Below are positions 51,735 to 60,548 of a DNA stretch of 64,000 bases, piece by piece (the stretch's first letter is position 1; the number at the start of each line of letters is the position of its first letter). The notes under the pieces were generated by a model. It had not been told where the DNA came from. It worked only from the letters and a program-made list of their open reading frames with translations, and did no database searches. Origin of the DNA: CAITSH01 sp945892985 (GTDB lineage: Bacteria; Pseudomonadota; Gammaproteobacteria; Burkholderiales; SG8-39); contig CAMDDU010000008.1 of the NCBI GenBank assembly GCA_945892985.1, positions 68,874-132,873 on the forward strand, in the 5' to 3' direction. Position numbers and translations under genes: made by a program.

Positions 51735-52997
51735 GTGTCTGCAAGCGCATCGCCTTATTTCGCCATTTTTCGCAATCGTCGCGTTGCGGTCATGCTCGCG
51801 CTCGGTTTTGCCTCGGGCCTGCCGCTCGCGCTCACCTCCGGCACCCTGCAGGCCTGGCTGACGGTCGAGAACGTCGCGATTGAAACGATCGGTTTTTTCT
51901 CGCTGGTCGGCCTGCCCTACACCCTCAAATTCCTTTGGGCGCCGTTTATGGACCGCTACGTGCCGCCCCTGCTCGGCCGTCGCCGCGGCTGGATTGCCCT
52001 GACACAACTGCTGCTCATGGCGTGTATTGCCGCGATGGGCGCGGTGTCCCCGGCTAATGCGCCGCTGGCCCTGGCGCTGCTGGCGGTGATGACGGCGTTC
52101 GCTTCGGCTTCACAGGACATCGCTTTTGATGCCTACCGCACCGATGTGCTGCGCACCGAGGAGCGCGGTGCCGGCGCGGCGGTGTCGGTGCTCGGATACC
52201 GGTTGGGCATGCTGGTTTCGGGGGGGCTCGCGCTATTTCTCGCTGACGCGTACCTGGGCTGGCAGGCGACCTACTGGCTGATGGCGGCGCTGATGCTGAC
52301 CGGCACAGCGGTGCTGCTCGTCAGCCCCGAGCCCGAGGTGCCGGCCATCGCGCCCAAAACCCTGGACGAAGCGGTGCTGGGGCCGCTGAAAGATTTTTTC
52401 ATGCGCGATGGCGCATGGGTGATGCTCGCCTTGATCGTGCTCTACAAGCTTGGGGACGCGTTTGCCGGCAGTCTCACCACGGCCTTCTTGATCCGGGGTG
52501 TCGGTTTTTCCGCCGCCGAAGTGGGCGCTATCAACAAGGTGCTGGGCTTGGTTGCCACGATCATCGGCGCATTGGCGGGCGGGGCGTTGATGGCCAGGCT
52601 GGGGCTGTTCCGCGCGCTGTTCGCCTTTGGGATCCTGCAGGCGGTTTCGAACCTGGTCTTTCTTGCCTTGGCGCTGTTGCCAAAGAGCTACGCCCTGATG
52701 GCGCTGGCGGTGGTGGTTGAAAATCTTTGCGGTGGCATGGGCACCACCGCCTTTGTCGCGTTGCTGATGGCCTTGTGCAATGTGCGCTACTCGGCCACGC
52801 AGTTTGCCCTGCTGTCAGCGTTGGCGGCGATAGGTCGCGTCTATGTCGGGCCGGCATCCGGGCAGATGGTCGCCGCCTTCGGTTGGGCGCCGTTCTTTTT
52901 TTCGACCTTTCTTATCGCGCTGCCCGGTGTCGCCTTGCTGTGGTGGCGGCGCGAAACCATTCGCGCACTGGACGCCAGGCCCGCTACTTCTTCCTGA
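51735..52997 (+). CDS. ampG: AmpG-like muropeptide permease
   Basis: A 420-residue major facilitator with about 12 helices, importing GlcNAc-anhydroMurNAc peptides for cell-wall recycling. RVAVMLALGFASGLPLALTSGTLQAWLTVENV and IGFFSLVGLPYTLKFLWAPFMDRY are close to AmpG. By alignment the protein begins at GTG 51735. A GTG at 51636 has a strong AAAGGAG upstream, but the 33 extra codons use rare triplets and give an Arg-rich tail, so I rate it second. The 3' end overlaps metW by 14 bases on the opposite strand. Confidence 0.86.
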   Translation: MSASASPYFAIFRNRRVAVMLALGFASGLPLALTSGTLQAWLTVENVAIETIGFFSLVGLPYTLKFLWAPFMDRYVPPLLGRRRGWIALTQLLLMACIAAMGAVSPANAPLALALLAVMTAFASASQDIAFDAYRTDVLRTEERGAGAAVSVLGYRLGMLVSGGLALFLADAYLGWQATYWLMAALMLTGTAVLLVSPEPEVPAIAPKTLDEAVLGPLKDFFMRDGAWVMLALIVLYKLGDAFAGSLTTAFLIRGVGFSAAEVGAINKVLGLVATIIGALAGGALMARLGLFRALFAFGILQAVSNLVFLALALLPKSYALMALAVVVENLCGGMGTTAFVALLMALCNVRYSATQFALLSALAAIGRVYVGPASGQMVAAFGWAPFFFSTFLIALPGVALLWWRRETIRALDARPATSS

Positions 52998-53586
52998 AGC
53001 GGTAAACGGCCAGCGCGCCGAGCAGGTTGGGGTCGCCCGAGACGACTTCGCGGTTGTCGGTAAAGGCGCGGTGGTCTATCACTTGCATGCCCAGATCAGT
53101 GCAAAACCGGTCGAAATCGGCCATGGTGCAAAGGTGCACATTGGGCGTGTCGTGCCACTGGTAGGGCATTTCCGCTGAAACCGGCATGTGTCCGGCGGCC
53201 ACCTGCACCCTGTTTTTTTCGTAACCGAAATTCGGAAAGCTGACTACGCCTTCGAGGCCGACGCGCGCAATTTCTTCCATGATGGGCTTGGTGTTGTGCA
53301 TGGCTTGAAGCGTATGCGACAAAATGACCGTGTCAAAGGCCTTGTCGTTGAAAGTGTTGAGCCCGGCCTCCAGGTCGCTCTGGATGACATTGATCCCGTT
53401 GACCAGCGAAGCGAGCACATTGGCATCGGCGATGTCGACGCCGTAGCCGCTTACGCCGCGCTCGCGCTTGAGGCGAGCGAGCAGGGTGCCGTCGCCGCAG
53501 CCCAGATCAAGCACCTTTGACCCGGGGACGATCCAGCTTTCGATCAACGCGAAGTCCGCGCGCAGCGGGGTCAACGTAGCGCTCAT
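52984..53586 (-). CDS. metW: MetW methionine biosynthesis protein
   Basis: A 200-residue SAM-methyltransferase-fold protein. KVLDLGCGDGTLLARL is the SAM motif, and DLEAGLNTFNDKAFDTVILSHTLQAMHNTKPIMEEIARVG and RVQVAAGHMPVSAEMPYQWHDTPNVHLCTMADF are typical of MetW. MetW activates or partners MetX in O-acylhomoserine formation. Its start overlaps the metX stop by ATGA, so the pair is coupled. Confidence 0.94.
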   Translation of the reverse strand: MSATLTPLRADFALIESWIVPGSKVLDLGCGDGTLLARLKRERGVSGYGVDIADANVLASLVNGINVIQSDLEAGLNTFNDKAFDTVILSHTLQAMHNTKPIMEEIARVGLEGVVSFPNFGYEKNRVQVAAGHMPVSAEMPYQWHDTPNVHLCTMADFDRFCTDLGMQVIDHRAFTDNREVVSGDPNLLGALAVYRFRKK

Positions 53587-54734
53587 GCCCCGGCCCCTAT
53601 GCTTTTGGCGACGCGCTCGTAATAGGCCCGCACCAGTGCATGGTAGCGTGCATCCTCGAGCAGGAACTCGTCATGGCCGTGCGGCGCGTCGATTTCCGCA
53701 TAAGACACGTCGGCGCGGTTGTCGAGCAGGGCGCGCACGATTTCGCGCGAGCGCGCCGGCGAAAAACGCCAGTCGGTGGTGAAGGACACAACAAGAAAGG
53801 ACGCCTTCGCACGCGCCAGCGCCTTTGCCAGACTGTCGCCGTAACCGGCGGCCGGATCGAAATAATCGAGCGCGCGCGTGATCAGCAGATAGGTGTTTGC
53901 GTCGAAATATTCGGAGAACTTGTCACCCTGGTAACGCAGGTAGGACTCGATCTGGAAATCAACCTCGTAGCCGAACTTGATGTGTCCGTCGCGCAGTTCG
54001 CGCCCGAATCTTTCCGCCATCACATCGTCTGAGAGATAAGTGATGTGCCCTATCATGCGCGCCAGGCGCAGGCCGCGGCGTGGAAGGGTGTTATGGCGGT
54101 AATAATGGCCGCCGTGGAAGTCCGGATCGGTGACGATGGCCTGGCGCGCCACCTCGTTGAAGGCGATGTTTTGCGCTGAAAGCCGCGGCGCGCAGGCGAC
54201 CACCAGTGCATAGCCGACCCGGTCCGGATAGGAAAGTGGCCATTGCAGCGCCTGCATCGCGCCGAGCGAGCCCCCCATCACCGCGGCAAAACGCGCGATG
54301 CCGAGCCTGTCGGCAAGGCGGGCTTGCGCCTCGACCCAATCCTCGACCGTGACCACCGGGAAGTCCGAGCCGTAGGGTTGCCCGGTTTTTGGATTGGAGC
54401 TTTTTGGGCCGGTGCTGCCGAAGCAGCCGCCCAGATTGTTCACACCGATGACGAAAAAGCGGTTGGTGTCCAGCGGCTTGCCCGGACCGATCATGTTGTC
54501 CCACCAGCCGATGTTGTCCGGTTCCGCGGCATACCACCCGGCGACGTGGTGCGAGGCGTTGAGCGCGTGGCAGACCAGTACGGCGTTGGACCGTGCGGCG
54601 TTCAGCGTGCCGTAGGTCTCATAGACAAGATCGTAGGCGTCAAGGCGCGCACCACTGCGAAAATCCAGCGGCTGGTCGAAATGCATCTTCTGGGGCGTAA
54701 CCGCCCCGACCGAATTCGAACTAGATGTCTGCAT
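53583..54734 (-). CDS. metX: Homoserine O-acyltransferase (MetX)
   Basis: A 383-residue alpha/beta hydrolase-fold acyltransferase using acetyl- or succinyl-CoA in methionine synthesis. The nucleophile elbow is GGSLGAMQALQW, with substrate motifs VCHALNASHHVAG and NNLGGCFGSTGP and the His in DAPHGHDEFLLE. ATG at 54732-54734 (MQTSSSNSV) fits the family; an in-frame stretch to 54848 lies in the leader RNA. The leader holds a SAM-II-like aptamer and an intrinsic terminator, so expression is probably switched off by S-adenosylmethionine. Acetyl versus succinyl preference is not determined. Confidence 0.95.
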   Translation of the reverse strand: MQTSSSNSVGAVTPQKMHFDQPLDFRSGARLDAYDLVYETYGTLNAARSNAVLVCHALNASHHVAGWYAAEPDNIGWWDNMIGPGKPLDTNRFFVIGVNNLGGCFGSTGPKSSNPKTGQPYGSDFPVVTVEDWVEAQARLADRLGIARFAAVMGGSLGAMQALQWPLSYPDRVGYALVVACAPRLSAQNIAFNEVARQAIVTDPDFHGGHYYRHNTLPRRGLRLARMIGHITYLSDDVMAERFGRELRDGHIKFGYEVDFQIESYLRYQGDKFSEYFDANTYLLITRALDYFDPAAGYGDSLAKALARAKASFLVVSFTTDWRFSPARSREIVRALLDNRADVSYAEIDAPHGHDEFLLEDARYHALVRAYYERVAKSIGAGA

Positions 54735-54765
54735 GGTTTGAAATACTGAGTACTGCTTTGCCCAT

Positions 54766-54801
54766 AAAAAACCCGTTGCGCCTGCGAAGGGCCAACGGGT
54801 T
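54766..54801 (-). terminator. Riboswitch-associated intrinsic terminator upstream of metX
   Basis: On the metX sense strand, AACCCGTTG and CAACGGGTT form a nine-bp stem (14-base loop) followed by a run of six T. It lies 32 bases before the metX ATG and directly after the SAM-II-like element, in position to act as its expression platform. Confidence 0.8.
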
Positions 54802-54810
54802 ACGGACACG

Positions 54811-54900
54811 CCCCGCTTTAGCCGGTTTAGGAGAGCCGCCAGCACCAAGGTGCTGTGAAGCCTTCCAGCGCCCGCAAGCTGATGAGATCAAATCGGCGCA
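54811..54900 (-). ncRNA. SAM-II-like (SAM-alpha) riboswitch upstream of metX
   Basis: On the sense strand GCGCC (P1) is followed by GATTTGA, a loop, then GGCGC closing P1. Downstream come TAAA and GCTAAAGCGGGG, the hallmarks of the SAM-II pseudoknot class, whose consensus keeps GATTTA-like and GCTAAA segments. Between P1 and the 3' part is an inserted hairpin, CAGCACC/GGTGCTG, not present in the minimal form. Location before metX and a terminator supports a SAM-sensing role. Confidence 0.72.
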
Positions 54901-54926
54901 CGAAGATTCTACACCAAAGCCGCCGC

Positions 54927-55235
54927 CTATTCGGGCTGGATCCCCGCTTGCCTGGCCAGGGGCTGCCACGTGGCCATTTCGCTGTCGATGAATTTCGCCA
55001 GTTGTTCCGGCTTGAGCGGGGCGAGGTCAGTGCCGATCGTGGCGAAGCGCGCGCGCATTTCCGGTCGCAGCAGGCCTTTGACGACGGCATCGTGTAGTTT
55101 GGCCGCGAAGTCCTGGAGCGGTTTGGCGGGGAACTCCGGCTTGACCGGTTTGGATGCTTAGGCCTGCGACGCGGCGGCTGTGGCGAACAGCAGTGCCGCG
55201 ATAAGCGCGACGGCTTTTGAAAGGGGGTTCAGCAG
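54927..55235 (-). pseudogene. Bug family protein remnant with internal deletion
   Basis: One continuous frame reads a signal-peptide-like sequence (LLNPLSKAVALIAALLFATAAASQA), a TAA stop (55158-55160), then 76 codons matching only the C-terminal helices of TctC-type proteins (DFAAKLHDAVVKGLLRPEMRARFATIGTDLAPLKPEQLAKFIDSEMATWQPLARQAGIQPE). The central ligand-binding part, about 220 residues, is missing and no ATG opens the frame. An in-frame internal deletion plus a nonsense codon explains it. It lies between ptsI and the metX leader. Confidence 0.72.
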
Positions 55236-55290
55236 AGTGTTTCCATGTTCCGTTTTTGATTGCGCAACCGTATCCGCACGGTCTTGAAAA

Positions 55291-57057
55291 TCAGGCGTTT
55301 AAGCGCGCGAGCAGTGCGCGTGTCTTCATCGGGTCGTTGGCCCTGAGAATTTTTGCCGCGGCGATTTGTATTTCGGGGATGCTGCTGCGCAGGATCTGCT
55401 GCTTGATGCTCGGGAGTTGCGCCGGATGCATGGAAAATTGCCTCAGGCCCAAGCCCAGCAACAGTCGTGTGAGCTGGACATCGCCGGCCATTTCGCCGCA
55501 TACGGCCACCGGTACGCCGGCTTTGTCGGCGTTGCGGATGGTCATAGCCACCAGGTGCAGCACCGCCGGGTGCAGGGGGTCGTAAAGATGGGATACCGTG
55601 TTGTCTGTGCGGTCGATGGCGAGCGTGTACTGGATGAGGTCGTTGGTGCCGATGGACAGGAAGTCCAGGCGCGTGACGAACATACCTATGGCCAGTGCGG
55701 CGGCTGGAACCTCGATCATGCCCCCGACCGGGATCGCCTTGTCGTAGGGCGTGCCGAGTACATCCAGTTCGGCTTTGGCCTGGGCGATCATTTTGAGTGA
55801 CTGGTCGATCTCATGGGCGTGCGCGAGCATGGGCACCAACAGCTTGATCTTGCCGTAGTGCGAAGCGCGCAGGATGGCGCGCAACTGTGCGAGGAACATC
55901 TGTGGCTCGGCGAGGCACAGCCGGATGGCGCGCAGGCCCAGGGCCGGGTTGGGGCCGCTCATTGCAACGCTATGCGCGGTCTTGTCGGCGCCAAGGTCGA
56001 GCGTGCGGATGGTGACCGTCTGGCCGCGCATCGCCACCGCCACTTCGCGGTAGGCCTCGAATTGCTCGTCCTCGGTCGGCAGGTCGCCCCGGTTGAGGAA
56101 CAGGAACTCACTGCGGAACAGTCCGATGCCGGTGGCGCCAGACTCGCGCACTTTTTCCATGTCCTGCGGCAGTTCGATGTTGGCGTGCAGCTCGACGTCC
56201 GAACCGTCGAGCGTTGAGGCAGGGGTGGTACGCAGGCGCTTGAGCTTTTGCCGCTCCAGCTCGATCTGCCGCTTGCGCAGCTGGTATTCGCTGAGGACTT
56301 GTTGGTCAGGATTGACGATCAGCACGCCCTCGATGCCATCGACGATGAGCAGTTCGTCTTCGCGGATCAGCTGGCGTGCGTGGTGCACGCCGACGATGGC
56401 TGGAATATTCAGGCTGCGGGCGAGAATCGCCGTGTGTGAGGTCACACCGCCCAGATCGGTGACAAAACCGGCGAACTGGTGCTGCTTGAACAGGATCATG
56501 TCGGCCGGTGACAGGTCGTGCGCGACGACGATTAATTCCTTTTCGTCGCTGCGCGCCGCCGGAGCGTGGCCGGGGTGGCCGATCAGCGCCAGCAGCACGC
56601 GCTCGACCACCTGCATGACGTCGTTCTTCCTCTCGCGCAGGTACTGGTCCTCTATTTCTTCGAACTGCGCCACCAGCATGTCCATTTGCTGTACCAGCGC
56701 CCATTCGGCGTTGCAATGGCGTGTGCGCACCAGTTCGCGTGGCACGGTCGATAGCGACGAGTCGTCGAGGATCATCTGGTGCAGGTTGAGGAAGGCGGCC
56801 ATTTCCGTCGGCGACGCGGCGGGGAGGCTGGCTTTGAGTCCGGCCAGTTCACCGCGAACCTGTGCCACGGCCTTGTCAAAGCGCGTGATCTCGGCGTCGA
56901 TGTCCGTCGCCGCCACTTCGTAGTGCGCGACTTCCAGCCTGGCGGTGGAGATGAGGTGTGCGTGGCCGATGGCGATGCCCCCGGCCACGCCGCTGCCGTG
57001 CAGGGTGAAGCTGGCCATCTGGGCACCCGAGGCACCCGACAGGTCCGCGCCGTTCAC
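55291..57057 (-). CDS. ptsI: Phosphoenolpyruvate-protein phosphotransferase (enzyme I)
   Basis: A 588-residue EI that takes phosphate from PEP and passes it to HPr. The phospho-His lies in GGVTSHTAILARSLNIP; PEP- and metal-binding motifs are GATGIGLFRSEFLFL and FLSIGTNDLIQYTLAIDRTD; the catalytic Cys is in PVAVCGEMAGD. All are intact. The start overlaps the ptsH stop by ATGA. Together with HPr and a mannose-type EIIA but no sugar permease, this is a regulatory PTS. Confidence 0.96.
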   Translation of the reverse strand: MNGADLSGASGAQMASFTLHGSGVAGGIAIGHAHLISTARLEVAHYEVAATDIDAEITRFDKAVAQVRGELAGLKASLPAASPTEMAAFLNLHQMILDDSSLSTVPRELVRTRHCNAEWALVQQMDMLVAQFEEIEDQYLRERKNDVMQVVERVLLALIGHPGHAPAARSDEKELIVVAHDLSPADMILFKQHQFAGFVTDLGGVTSHTAILARSLNIPAIVGVHHARQLIREDELLIVDGIEGVLIVNPDQQVLSEYQLRKRQIELERQKLKRLRTTPASTLDGSDVELHANIELPQDMEKVRESGATGIGLFRSEFLFLNRGDLPTEDEQFEAYREVAVAMRGQTVTIRTLDLGADKTAHSVAMSGPNPALGLRAIRLCLAEPQMFLAQLRAILRASHYGKIKLLVPMLAHAHEIDQSLKMIAQAKAELDVLGTPYDKAIPVGGMIEVPAAALAIGMFVTRLDFLSIGTNDLIQYTLAIDRTDNTVSHLYDPLHPAVLHLVAMTIRNADKAGVPVAVCGEMAGDVQLTRLLLGLGLRQFSMHPAQLPSIKQQILRSSIPEIQIAAAKILRANDPMKTRALLARLNA

Positions 57058-57323
57058 TCGCCTTCCCCGAAGCGCTCGGCGATGAGGGAGAGAATGGCCT
57101 GCAGGGCCGCCTCCTCGCCGTCGCCTGTGGTTTCGATCTGTATGGTGCTGCCCTTGCCCGCCGCAAGCATCATCACGCCCATGATGCTTTTGGCGTTGAC
57201 ACGCCGGCCGTTGCGCGACAGCCAGACTTCGCAGGCATGACTGCTCGCCACCTTGGTCAGCTTGGCCGAGGCGCGGGCGTGCAGTCCGAGTTTGTTGATG
57301 ATATGGGCTTCAGCTTGCGCCAT
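57054..57323 (-). CDS. ptsH: HPr phosphocarrier protein
   Basis: An 89-residue HPr. Phospho-acceptor His15 lies in GLHARASAKL, and Ser46 (KSIMGVMML) occupies the regulatory HPr kinase site. The ATG at 57321-57323 gives the standard numbering; a longer frame to 57353 does not. It overlaps the EIIA gene by 14 bases upstream and ptsI by four downstream. Confidence 0.96.
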   Translation of the reverse strand: MAQAEAHIINKLGLHARASAKLTKVASSHACEVWLSRNGRRVNAKSIMGVMMLAAGKGSTIQIETTGDGEEAALQAILSLIAERFGEGE

Positions 57324-57717
57324 TGCATGGGTCCGTATTGAGATGCACCACACCGGCCGTGCCGCCGCTGATTGCTTTTTCGATGACTATCGCGAGCGGT
57401 TCTTCACGGTAGGTGAGGGCGCGTATGAGCATGGGCAGGTTCACGCCGGAGACCCCTTCGATGTGGCCCGGTTGGAGCAGCCGCGTTGCCAGGTTGGCGG
57501 GGGTTGCGCCGAGCATGTCCGACAGGATCAGCACGCCGTCGCCATCATCGAGTTGTTTCACCAGTTCCTGCGCCACCGGCAGCATGGCGTCGGGGTCATC
57601 GTGCATGGTCACGCCGACCTGGCGCACCCGCAGCGGGCGCTTGCCCAGCACATGGCTGGCGCTGTGGATCAGTGCTTCGCCAAAGGCACCGTGGGAAATG
57701 ATGAGAATGCCGATCAT
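57310..57717 (-). CDS. PTS EIIA component, mannose family
   Basis: A 135-residue EIIA of the mannose/sorbose fold. Phospho-acceptor His9 lies in ILIISHGAFGEAL, and LILSDMLGATPANLATRLL and VSGVNLPMLIRALTY are family typical. In betaproteobacteria this protein serves in regulation rather than sugar uptake. It stands first in the EIIA-HPr-EI unit, downstream of gshB and a small TonB-like gene. Confidence 0.93.
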   Translation of the reverse strand: MIGILIISHGAFGEALIHSASHVLGKRPLRVRQVGVTMHDDPDAMLPVAQELVKQLDDGDGVLILSDMLGATPANLATRLLQPGHIEGVSGVNLPMLIRALTYREEPLAIVIEKAISGGTAGVVHLNTDPCNGAS

Positions 57718-57747
57718 GCCTTGCCTGTGCGCTTATTGCGGGAGGGT

Positions 57748-58155
57748 TTATGAGCTGAAATCAATGGTGATCGCAATATAGAAGGGGCGGTCGCGCAGTC
57801 CGCTGGGAATTGCGGTCTGCGGCACGGCACTTTGCAGGATGTTGATCGCATGCTGGTCGAGCGTACCGTTGCCCGAGCCGCGCAGCAGGGTATGGCGCTC
57901 CAGTATGCCGTTTGCGCCGATGTCGATGCGAAGCTGCACGATGCCCTCGGTGTAGCGGGTGATGCCCTCCGGCGGCGTGGTGCGAAAACGTGCGATCGAA
58001 TAAAACAGACGCGCCGTGTAGAGTTCAAGCGCCGAGTCAAGCTCGGCCTGCGCGGAGCTCTGTGCCCATGCCGAACCGGGCGCCGCGAACAGCAGGGCCG
58101 CGGCCAACAGCGCGCCCGAGGCGAACGGTGTTGCGGCAGGCGTTTGCGCGCTCAA
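57748..58155 (-). CDS. Small TonB C-terminal-domain protein
   Basis: A 135-residue protein. A hydrophobic signal (GALLAAALLFAAPGSAWA) is followed by a TonB-like C-terminal domain (GIVQLRIDIGANGILERHTLLRGSGNGTLDQHAINILQSAVPQTAIPSGLRDRPFYIAITIDF). It lacks the Pro-rich linker and the anchor-plus-ExbBD interface of true TonB, so energy transduction is doubtful. Start appears to be TTG at 58153-58155 overlapping the gshB TGA (TTGA). Confidence 0.78.
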   Translation of the reverse strand: MSAQTPAATPFASGALLAAALLFAAPGSAWAQSSAQAELDSALELYTARLFYSIARFRTTPPEGITRYTEGIVQLRIDIGANGILERHTLLRGSGNGTLDQHAINILQSAVPQTAIPSGLRDRPFYIAITIDFSS

Positions 58156-59102
58156 GCCTTTTTCCCGCAGGCGACTTCCAGTGCGTCGAGCATCAGGCCG
58201 GCGACATTACAACCGGTCTGGTCCATGATTTCGCGAAAGCAGGTGGGGCTGGTGACGTTGATTTCGGTCAGGTTTTCACCGATGACATCAAGCCCCACCA
58301 GCAGCAGGCCGCGGCGCATCAGCTCAGGCCCGAGCGCCTCGGCAATCTTGCGATCGTGCGCTGTCAATTCACGCGCTTCGCCGCGGCCCCCGGCGGCGAG
58401 GTTGCCGCGCGTTTCGCCTTCTTTCGGGATGCGGGCGAGGCAATAGGGCACCGGTTTGCCTGCGATGAGCAGCACGCGCTTGTCGCCGTTGACGATTTCC
58501 GGGATGTAGCGCTGGGCCATGACGTTGCGCATCCCTTCATGCAACAGCGTCTCGACAATCACGTTGCGGTTGGGGTCATTGGCGCGGGCGCGGAATATCT
58601 GGCTTCCACCCATACCGTCCAGGGGTTTGAGGATGACATCCTGATGCTCGTCGATAAAGGCCTGCAGCTGGTTGGCCGAGCGCGTGACCACGGTGGGCAC
58701 GGTGAATTGCGGGAACTGCGCGATGGAAAACTTCTCGTTGTGGTCACGCACCGCGCGCGGGTCGTTGAACACCCTGGCGCCCTCGCGCTGCGCCTGCTCA
58801 AGCAGCCAGGTCGAGGTGACGTACTCCATGTCGAAGGGCGGGTCCTTGCGCATCAGTACGGCGTCAAACCCGGACAGCGGCATTTCCAGCATCGGGTCGA
58901 GCTGGTACCAGGGCGTGGCATGGTTGCGCAAGGTGATCTGGCGCGTAATGCCCATCACTTTGCCGCGCTTCCACAGCAGCTCTTCTTGCCGCATCACATA
59001 CAGTTCATGGCCGCGCGTCGCCGCCTCGGCCATCATGGTGTAGGTGGAGTCTTTGTAGATCTTCAGGCTGTCGAGCGGGTCGACGATGAACAGGATTTTC
59101 AT
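58152..59102 (-). CDS. gshB: Glutathione synthetase
   Basis: A 316-residue ATP-grasp ligase joining gamma-glutamylcysteine with glycine. An N-terminal Rossmann-like domain (MKILFIVDPLDSLKIYKDST) leads to ATP-grasp motifs VILKPLDGMGGSQIFRA, QRYIPEIVNGDKRVLLI, NLAAGGRGEARELTAHD and GLDVIGENLTEINVTSPT. All are intact and length is normal. It starts the gshB-TonB-like-EIIA-HPr-EI series. Confidence 0.97.
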   Translation of the reverse strand: MKILFIVDPLDSLKIYKDSTYTMMAEAATRGHELYVMRQEELLWKRGKVMGITRQITLRNHATPWYQLDPMLEMPLSGFDAVLMRKDPPFDMEYVTSTWLLEQAQREGARVFNDPRAVRDHNEKFSIAQFPQFTVPTVVTRSANQLQAFIDEHQDVILKPLDGMGGSQIFRARANDPNRNVIVETLLHEGMRNVMAQRYIPEIVNGDKRVLLIAGKPVPYCLARIPKEGETRGNLAAGGRGEARELTAHDRKIAEALGPELMRRGLLLVGLDVIGENLTEINVTSPTCFREIMDQTGCNVAGLMLDALEVACGKKA

Positions 59103-59207
59103 GCGCGGGAAACCGGGCTGCGTGCTCGTTTACAATGGATTGCGATTGTAGCCGATGCGCCCAGGGGAGTCAGGCAAGGAAAAATCCCCGTTGAAATAAC
59201 TGCCGAT

Positions 59208-59240
59208 GGCTGGAAAGCCTTGTCTGGCGCGGATTTCCAG
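59208..59240. repeat. Dispersed palindromic repeat, copy C
   Basis: GGCTGGAAAGCC (59208-59219), core GTCTGGCGCGG and TTTCCAG (59234-59240). It is closest to copy A in inverse orientation, differing mainly at the loop. It lies between gshB and dctM, 15 bases after dctM ends, and may fold into a hairpin. Confidence 0.55.
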
Positions 59241-59255
59241 TCAGTGTGGGGGTGT

Positions 59256-60548
59256 TCAGGCGCCGCCTTTGGCATAAATCAGGTTGGGCAGCCAGGTGGC
59301 GATCTCAGGCACGTAGGTGATCAGCAGAAGGTAGAGCACCATCACTACGATCCACGGCGCAAAGGCGATGGTGGTCTCGGTCAGGCCCATCTTGGCGATA
59401 CCACTTGCCACATACAGGTTGAGTCCGACCGGTGGGTGGATCAGGCCGACCTCCATGTTGATGACCATGACGATGCCAAAGTGGATCGGATCGATGCCCA
59501 GTTTCATCGCCACCGGGAACAGGATGGGCGCCAGCAGCAGCACAATCGAGGTCGGTTCCATGAAGTTGCCGGCGATGAGCAGCAGGATGTTGACCCCGAG
59601 CAGGAACAGCCAGACCGAAAGCTGCTTGTCGATGATCCACTGCGCCATCTCCTGGGGGATGTTCTCCGAGGTGAGCAAAAAGGAGAAGAGGATGGCGTTG
59701 GTGATGATGTAGAGCAGCATCGCGCTCATGTTGGCCGAGGCGAGCAACACCTTGGGCACCTCCGACAGCTTGAGGTCTTTGTAGATGAACACCGCGACGA
59801 CGAAGGCATATACCGCGCTCACCGCCGCCGCCTCGGTGGGCGTGAATACCCCGCCGTAAATGCCGCCGATGACCACAAAGATCAGTGCCAGCCCCCAGAT
59901 CGCTTCGCGAAACGCCGTCCAGACCTCGCCCGGGCTGGCGCGCTTCATGCGCGGATAGTCGCGCCGTTTGGCCACCAGCCAGGTGATGCCCATCAGCAGC
60001 GCGGCGAGCAGGATGCCCGGGATGATGCCGGCGATGAACAGCTTGCCGACACTGGTGTTGGTCGAGACCGAGTAAATCACCATTACGATGGATGGTGGAA
60101 TCAGGATGCCCAGCGCGCCGGCCGTGCCGATGGCGCCGACGCCGAATTTTCTCGGATAGCCCTGTTTTTCCATGGCCGGGATCAGGATGGTTCCTATGGC
60201 CACCACGGTCGCCGGGCTTGAACCGGATACGGCGGCAAACAGCGCGCAGGCAAACACCCCGCCTATGGCGAGGCCGCCGTGCCAGTGGCCCACCAGCGCG
60301 GTGGCGAAGCGGATCATGCGCCGCGCCACACCGCCGTGGGTGAGGAAGGTGCCGGCCAAAATAAAAAACGGAATCGCCATGATGGCGAACTGGTCCAGCC
60401 CGGTGAACAGGCGCTGCGACACCAACTCGATCGGGATGTTGGTCATGAAGAACAGGAACGCGAGCACGGTCAGACCCAGCGCGATCGAGATTGGCATGCC
60501 GGTGAGCATGAGTACGATCAGCAATGGAAAGATGATCCAGCCGTTCAT
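59256..60548 (-). CDS. dctM: TRAP transporter large permease (DctM)
   Basis: A 430-residue membrane subunit of a tripartite ATP-independent periplasmic transporter. About 12 hydrophobic helices are visible, with GVARRMIRFATALVGHWHGGLAIGGVFACALFAAVSGSSPATVVAIGTILIPAM and VVINMEVGLIHPPVGLNLYVASGIAKM as family signatures. It moves an organic acid with sodium or protons. The ATG at 60546-60548 overlaps the dctQ stop. Confidence 0.95.
   Translation of the reverse strand: MNGWIIFPLLIVLMLTGMPISIALGLTVLAFLFFMTNIPIELVSQRLFTGLDQFAIMAIPFFILAGTFLTHGGVARRMIRFATALVGHWHGGLAIGGVFACALFAAVSGSSPATVVAIGTILIPAMEKQGYPRKFGVGAIGTAGALGILIPPSIVMVIYSVSTNTSVGKLFIAGIIPGILLAALLMGITWLVAKRRDYPRMKRASPGEVWTAFREAIWGLALIFVVIGGIYGGVFTPTEAAAVSAVYAFVVAVFIYKDLKLSEVPKVLLASANMSAMLLYIITNAILFSFLLTSENIPQEMAQWIIDKQLSVWLFLLGVNILLLIAGNFMEPTSIVLLLAPILFPVAMKLGIDPIHFGIVMVINMEVGLIHPPVGLNLYVASGIAKMGLTETTIAFAPWIVVMVLYLLLITYVPEIATWLPNLIYAKGGA

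Noticed and set aside
57990..60221. 743-codon plus-strand frame across gshB and dctM
   Set aside because: Antisense to two well supported genes, His/Gly/Arg-rich composition as expected for a shadow of GC-rich coding DNA.
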